Source of the DNA: Actinomycetota bacterium
GTDB taxonomy: Bacteria > Actinomycetota > Thermoleophilia > Solirubrobacterales > 70-9
Length of the DNA stretch: 9,370 bases
Assembly (NCBI GenBank): GCA_005884985.1
Contig: VAYK01000076.1
Coordinates: 1-9,370, forward strand
Reading direction: 5' to 3'
The notes below the pieces were generated by a model that was given only the letters and a program-made list of their open reading frames with translations, did not search any database and was not told where the DNA came from. Positions 5,950-9,370 of this stretch are shown in pieces (within the stretch, counting starts at the first letter, position 1; every line of letters begins with the position of its first letter). Made by a program: the position numbers and the translations under genes.

Positions 5950-5958
5950 TGGGGATCT

Positions 5959-6465
5959 GTGGTTTGTCCCATCTGCCACGCCTCGACCCGCGTGCTGGAG
6001 ACTCGCCCGGCGCCGGACGGCGCCGCGATTCGCCGGCGGCGCGAGTGCTCGCGCTGCGAGCGCCGGTTCACGACCTTGGAGCGCCGTCAGATGGACCCCA
6101 TGCAGGTGATCAAGCGCGACGGAGAGCACCAGCCCTTCGACCGGGCGAAGCTCCGCGCCGGGATGCTTCGCGCCGCCCACAAGCGCCCCGTGGACCCAGC
6201 GGATGTGGAGGCGATCGCCGATCGGATCGAGGCCGCGGTCGAGGCGGCCGGCGGCGAGCTGGCGGCGCGGCGGATCGGCCAGATGTGCCTGGATGGACTG
6301 CGGCAACTCGATCGCGTCTCCTACCTCCAGTTCGCCTCGGTCTACAAGGAGTTCGCTGACGTCGACGACGTCCAGGCCGAGTTGGCGGAGCTTGGCGCCG
6401 AGCCGCTGGCCGGTTCTGTCCGGGCCGCGCGCGAGGATGCGAAGTTCCCCCCGAATGCCGCTTGA
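5959..6465 (+). CDS. nrdR: Transcriptional repressor NrdR of ribonucleotide reductase genes
   Basis: A zinc-ribbon/ATP-cone repressor that senses ATP and dATP and binds NrdR boxes to turn down ribonucleotide reductase genes. The 168-residue product opens with a zinc ribbon using Cys3, Cys6, Cys30 and Cys33 (CPIC...CSRC), with the Arg-rich stretch RRRRECSRCERRFTTLER typical of the DNA-binding part. The ATP-cone follows (about 46-136): VIKRDGEHQPFDRAKL, then VSYLQFASVYKEFADVDD. The GTG at 5959 is chosen because CPIC must follow at once, as in other NrdR proteins. A weak GGGGA lies close upstream and TACAAT lies 9 nt before the start, so the transcript may be near-leaderless. nrdJ follows after 13 nt, the usual actinobacterial nrdR-nrdJ pairing, and the upstream palindrome suggests autorepression. 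Confidence 0.96.
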   Translation: MVCPICHASTRVLETRPAPDGAAIRRRRECSRCERRFTTLERRQMDPMQVIKRDGEHQPFDRAKLRAGMLRAAHKRPVDPADVEAIADRIEAAVEAAGGELAARRIGQMCLDGLRQLDRVSYLQFASVYKEFADVDDVQAELAELGAEPLAGSVRAAREDAKFPPNAA

Positions 6466-6470
6466 AGGAG
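6464..6470 (+). promoter_or_regulatory. Strong ribosome binding site of nrdJ (GAAGGAG)
   Basis: GAAGGAG overlaps the nrdR TGA stop and ends 8 nt before the ATG at 6479, fixing the nrdJ start. It contrasts with the first genes of other units in this window, which lack such a site. The first dozen nrdJ codons are A-rich (ACA AAA ATC GCT GCA AAG GAA), which would keep the initiation region unstructured. Confidence 0.8.
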
Positions 6471-6478
6471 AGGACTTG

Positions 6479-7580
6479 ATGACAAAAATCGCTGCAAAGG
6501 AAGCACAAACTCGTCAGGTGGGACTGACGGTGGAGCGTCGCTTCACGACCCCCGGCGTCCACCCCTTCGACGAGGTCGAGTGGGAGCTTCGCGACGCCAT
6601 CATCGGCGATCCCGAAAGCCCCGTGTTCGAGCAGCGCGCCGTCGAGTTTCCGAAGAGCTGGTCGCAAAACGCGACCAACATCGTCGCCCAGAAGTACTTC
6701 CGCGGCAAGGTCGGCACGCCGGAGCGCGAGCGCTCGGTGAAGCAGATGATCTCCCGGGTGGCGGGGACGATCGCCGGCTGGGGCCGCGAGGGCGGCTACC
6801 TCGCCACGAGCGAGGCCGCCGCCGCCTTCGAGGCCGAGCTGACCCACATCCTGCTCCACCAAAAGGCGGCCTTCAACAGCCCGGTGTGGTTCAACGTGGG
6901 GTTCGAGGACCATCCGCAGTGCTCGGCCTGCTTCATCCTGAGCGTTCAGGACACGATGGAGTCGATCCTCGACTGGAACACCAAGGAGGGGATGATCTTC
7001 CGCGGGGGCTCCGGGTCGGGCATCAACCTCTCGAACATCCGCTCCTCGCAGGAGCACCTCTCCAAGGGCGGGCTTGCCTCCGGGCCGGTCAGCTTCATGC
7101 GCGGCGCCGATGCCTGGGCCGGGACGATCAAGTCCGGTGGCAAGACCCGGCGCGCGGCGAAGATGGTCGTGCTCGACGTCGACCATCCGGACATCGAGGC
7201 CTTCATCTGGTGCAAGGCCCGTGAGGAGGAGAAGGCTGCCGCCCTGCGCGACGCCGGCTTCGACATGCGGATCGACAGCGATTCCTTCCACTCGATCCAG
7301 TACCAGAACGCGAACAACTCGGTTCGCGTAACGGATGAGTTCATGAGGGCGGTCGAAGACGACGCGGACTGGGAGCTCACCGCGCGTACCGACGGCAGTG
7401 TGATCAAGACCGTGAAGGCGCGCGAGCTGATGCGTGAGATCGCCGACGCCGCGTGGCGCTGCGCCGATCCCGGCGTGCAGTACGACACGACCGTCAACGA
7501 GTGGCACACCTGCCCGCAGTCCGGCAGGATCAATGCCTCCAACCCCTGCGTCACCGGCGACACCCGCGTCCTCACGCCCG
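6479..7580 (+). CDS. nrdJ: Adenosylcobalamin-dependent (class II) ribonucleotide reductase, N-terminal part of a broken gene
   Basis: NrdJ reduces ribonucleotides to deoxyribonucleotides using adenosylcobalamin to generate a thiyl radical, with or without oxygen. This part (367 residues to the junction) includes the N-terminal region, QKAAFNSPVWFNVGF (128-142), and QCSACFIL with Cys148/Cys151, one of which should be half of the redox cysteine pair. RGGSGSGINLS and the SGPVSFMRGADAWAGTIKSGG segment follow. It ends in RINASNPC, where Asn355-Pro356-Cys357 corresponds to the NPCSE motif bearing the radical cysteine. The sequence then becomes VTGDTRVLTP, the start of an intein rather than SEYMF. 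Past 7580 the frame is out of register with homology and stops at 7700-7702. The ATG at 6479 is supported by GAAGGAG 8 nt upstream. As shown, the product would be inactive. Confidence 0.92.
7547..7579 (+). other. N-terminal remnant of an intein inserted at the NrdJ catalytic cysteine
   Basis: The eleven residues CVTGDTRVLTP (357-367 of the upstream frame) match block A of inteins: Cys1 as the splicing nucleophile followed by xTGDTxVLT. They sit exactly after Asn-Pro, at the NPC|SE position known to host inteins in ribonucleotide reductases. Everything else of the intein (later splicing blocks, any homing endonuclease, the C-terminal His-Asn) is missing. The next bases (7581 on) are extein about 20 residues beyond the insertion site. 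This cannot splice as it stands. A mosaic assembly or a deletion is the likely cause. Confidence 0.75.
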
Positions 7581-9278
7581 TTCCGAAACGAGGACGGGAC
7601 GTTCAACGTCGAGGACTTCAGCCACGCGGTGGACGTCGTGTTCCTCGCCCAGGAGATCGTCGTCGGGCCGTCGAGCTATCCGACCGAGGAGATCGGCCGT
7701 AACGCGCGGGCGTTCCGGCAGATCGGCCTCGGGTACGCGAATCTCGGCGCGCTGCTGATGTCGAACGGCGTCCCCTACGACTCCAGCGAGGGTCGGGCGA
7801 TGGCGGCCACGATCACCGCGTTGATGACGGGCCGCGCATATCGCGAGTCGGCCGAGATCGCAGCCTCGATCGGCACCAATGACGAGTACGCCAGGAACCG
7901 CGAGGCGCACAACGGAGTCATGCGCATGCACCGCGACGCGGCCCAGGAGATCGACGACTCCGAGGTCGAGCCTGGATTGCTCTCGGCTGCGCGCCGGGCC
8001 TGGGATGAGGCGGTCGCGGTGGGAGAGAAGCACGGCTACCGCAACGCGCAGGCGACCGTGCTCGCCCCCACCGGGACGATCAGCTTCCTGATGGACTGCG
8101 ACACGACCGGGATCGAGCCCGACTTCTCGCTGGTCAAGTTCAAGGAGCTGGTCGGCGGCGGGCAGATGACGATCGTCAACCGCACGGTTCCAATGGCGCT
8201 GCGGACGCTCGGCTACTCCGATTCCCAGGTCGAGCAGATCGAGGCGTACGTGAACGAGAAGGCGACGATCATCGGCGCCCCCGCGCTGAAGGACGAGCAC
8301 CTCGCGGTGTTCGACGTGGCGGTCGGCGAGCGGGCGATCTCGCACACCGGCCACATCCAGATGATGTCGGCAGTGCAGCCGTTCATCTCGGGGGCGATCT
8401 CGAAGACGGTCAACCTGCCCGAGTCGGCGACCGTCGAGGACATCGCCGACGCCTACACCCAGGGGTGGAAGCTCGGCCTCAAGGCGCTGGCGATCTACCG
8501 CGACGGCTCGAAGACCGCCCAGGCGCTGCGCACGGACGCCGGGCACAAGAAGGACGAGTCGGCCGATGCCGCATCCGAGGCCGGGCCGGGCGCCCAGCAG
8601 CCGGTGCGCCGGCGGATGCCCCGCGAGCGGCAGTCGATCACCCACAAGTTCTCGATCGCCGGGCACGAGGGGTACATCACGGCCGGCAAGTACGAGGACG
8701 GCTCGGTGGGCGAGATCTTCCTCACCGACATCGGCAAGGAGGGCTCGACCCTGCGCGGGATGATGAACGCGTTCGCGACCGCGATCTCGATCGGGCTCCA
8801 GTACGGAGTGCCGCTCGAGGTCTTCGTGCGCAAGTTCAGCTACATGCGCTTCGATCCGGAGGGGATCACCAACAACCCGGAGATCCCGTTCGCGAAGTCA
8901 ATGCCCGACTACCTGATGCGCTGGCTCGCGAGCCGGTTCATCGACGACCCTGACGTGCTCGAGGACCTTGGCATCCTGACCGCCGAGATCCGCGCCCGGC
9001 GCGAGGCCCAGCAGAGCCTGCTGCTCGACGACGGCGCCGAGAGCGAGGGCAACGGCGTCGGCGAGGAAAACGGCTCGAACGGCTCCCATGAGGGCAACCG
9101 GTCCCAGGGCGAGTCGCTGCCCCCCACCGCCGCGCTCACCGACACCCCGCCGGTGATCCCGGCCCAGCTCCAGGGCCGAGAGCTCGGCCCGGCCTGCGAG
9201 CAATGCGGCGGCATGATGCAGCGCACCGGCTCCTGCTACACCTGCTCGAGCTGCGGCAACAACACGGGCTGCGGCTGA
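7581..9278 (+). CDS. nrdJ: Adenosylcobalamin-dependent (class II) ribonucleotide reductase, C-terminal part of a broken gene
   Basis: Homology resumes at FRNEDGTFNVEDF in a different frame from the N-terminal half and runs 565 residues to the TGA at 9276-9278. Landmarks are YPTEEIGRNARAFRQIGLGYANLGALLM, the substrate-phosphate loop LAPTGTISFLMDCDTTGIEPDFSLVKFKEL, MMSAVQPFISGAISKTVNLP, and HKFSIAGHEGYITAGKYEDG in the C-terminal domain. A Gly/Asn/Ser-rich linker (about 9047-9117) then leads to a Cys-rich tail (CEQC...CYTCSSC...GC), thought to reduce the active site or bind zinc. The segment expected between the two halves (SEYMF through ACNLASLNL-type residues, about 20 residues with the catalytic Glu and the second redox Cys) is absent. 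Together the halves total about 930 residues, close to full-length NrdJ. The frame is open upstream to 7434, but that part is out-of-frame sequence of the N-terminal half. Confidence 0.92.
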   Translation, partial: FRNEDGTFNVEDFSHAVDVVFLAQEIVVGPSSYPTEEIGRNARAFRQIGLGYANLGALLMSNGVPYDSSEGRAMAATITALMTGRAYRESAEIAASIGTNDEYARNREAHNGVMRMHRDAAQEIDDSEVEPGLLSAARRAWDEAVAVGEKHGYRNAQATVLAPTGTISFLMDCDTTGIEPDFSLVKFKELVGGGQMTIVNRTVPMALRTLGYSDSQVEQIEAYVNEKATIIGAPALKDEHLAVFDVAVGERAISHTGHIQMMSAVQPFISGAISKTVNLPESATVEDIADAYTQGWKLGLKALAIYRDGSKTAQALRTDAGHKKDESADAASEAGPGAQQPVRRRMPRERQSITHKFSIAGHEGYITAGKYEDGSVGEIFLTDIGKEGSTLRGMMNAFATAISIGLQYGVPLEVFVRKFSYMRFDPEGITNNPEIPFAKSMPDYLMRWLASRFIDDPDVLEDLGILTAEIRARREAQQSLLLDDGAESEGNGVGEENGSNGSHEGNRSQGESLPPTAALTDTPPVIPAQLQGRELGPACEQCGGMMQRTGSCYTCSSCGNNTGCG

Positions 9279-9294
9279 GCTGAGCTGAGCTGAG
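9275..9294 (+). repeat. Tandem pentanucleotide repeat (CTGAG)4 spanning the nrdJ stop
   Basis: Four perfect CTGAG units begin inside the last codons of nrdJ. TGA occurs at 9276, 9281, 9286 and 9291, covering all three reading frames, so any ribosome slipping or reading through would stop within 15 nt. It may equally be a simple replication-slippage repeat. Confidence 0.8.
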
Positions 9295-9303
9295 CCGACG
9301 GGT

Positions 9304-9349
9304 GGGTCGTCTCGAGGAAGGTCTCGTCTGACGTTCTGTCAGACGACCC
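9304..9349 (+). terminator. Strong hairpin downstream of nrdJ, probable terminator, with an alternative pairing
   Basis: TCGTCTGAC (9324-9332) pairs perfectly with GTCAGACGA (9338-9346) across the loop GTTCT. A second upstream arm, GGGTCGTCT (9304-9312), is perfectly complementary to AGACGACCC (9341-9349), so the two helices compete for the same 3' strand. No U tract follows, as is common for actinobacterial terminators. Position 46 nt after the nrdJ stop fits the end of the nrdR-nrdJ unit. Confidence 0.6.
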
Positions 9350-9370
9350 GGTTGGGCGGCTCGTCGCCCC

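Noticed and set aside
5835..5958. Cobalamin riboswitch before nrdR-nrdJ
   Set aside because: The 124-nt gap is shared with divergent trhA, is too short for the usual element, no B12-box-like sequence was seen, and the likely transcript start is next to the GTG.
7547..7580. A natural split intein with a very short N-terminal piece
   Set aside because: The sequence runs straight into extein lacking the residues just after the insertion site, and in another frame, so it is a deletion junction rather than a split-gene end.
6110..8666. Long minus-strand open frames opposite nrdR and nrdJ
   Set aside because: Antisense to clear nrdR/nrdJ coding sequence; composition is the typical Arg/Gly/Pro/Val-rich shadow with no motifs.
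9354..9369. Inverted repeat GGGCG/CGCCC at the right edge
   Set aside because: Five-base GC-only arms at the window end; expected by chance at this composition.

Overview
This is a high-GC window with short intergenic gaps. Gene content and order fit an actinobacterial genome, most likely a Thermoleophilia/Solirubrobacterales-like lineage; that placement is inference from gene style and has not been searched. No tRNA, rRNA, IS element, phage or CRISPR array is visible.

Layout. (1) Positions 41-3985, minus strand: a replication operon read right to left as topA, tmk, holB, with tightly coupled junctions (a 4-nt gap, then an 11-nt overlap). A further minus-strand gene may begin at 43 and leave the window. 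TopA is of the archaeal type rather than the usual bacterial type, and it is broken near 3600. (2) Positions 3986-4178: a divergent intergenic region with a 17-bp nested inverted repeat in the topA leader. (3) Positions 4179-4931, plus: a single-domain precorrin-2 dehydrogenase/siroheme synthase with a Cys-rich N-terminal extension. (4) Positions 5016-5834, minus: a TrhA/hemolysin III (PAQR) membrane protein with four 11-residue repeats at its N terminus. (5) Positions 5835-5958: a divergent promoter region with a palindrome resembling an NrdR box. (6) Positions 5959-9278, plus: nrdR followed by the adenosylcobalamin-dependent class II ribonucleotide reductase nrdJ. nrdJ is interrupted at its catalytic Cys motif, where the first 11 residues of an intein are joined out of frame to downstream extein. 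(7) Positions 9275-9349: a pentanucleotide repeat giving stops in all frames, and a strong hairpin.

How the genes relate. tmk makes dTDP, nrdJ makes deoxyribonucleotides under NrdR control, holB encodes a clamp-loader subunit and topA relaxes DNA, so most of the window serves DNA precursor supply and replication. Precorrin-2 dehydrogenase feeds siroheme and possibly the cobalamin that NrdJ needs; that last link is inference.

Main points for a second look. An intein remnant sits exactly at the NrdJ active-site cysteine, with loss of the rest of the intein and of essential extein residues. A second out-of-frame loss lies in topA. Both halves of each gene are otherwise well preserved, so assembly collapse or very recent deletion are the leading explanations. 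No undescribed multi-gene system is evident.
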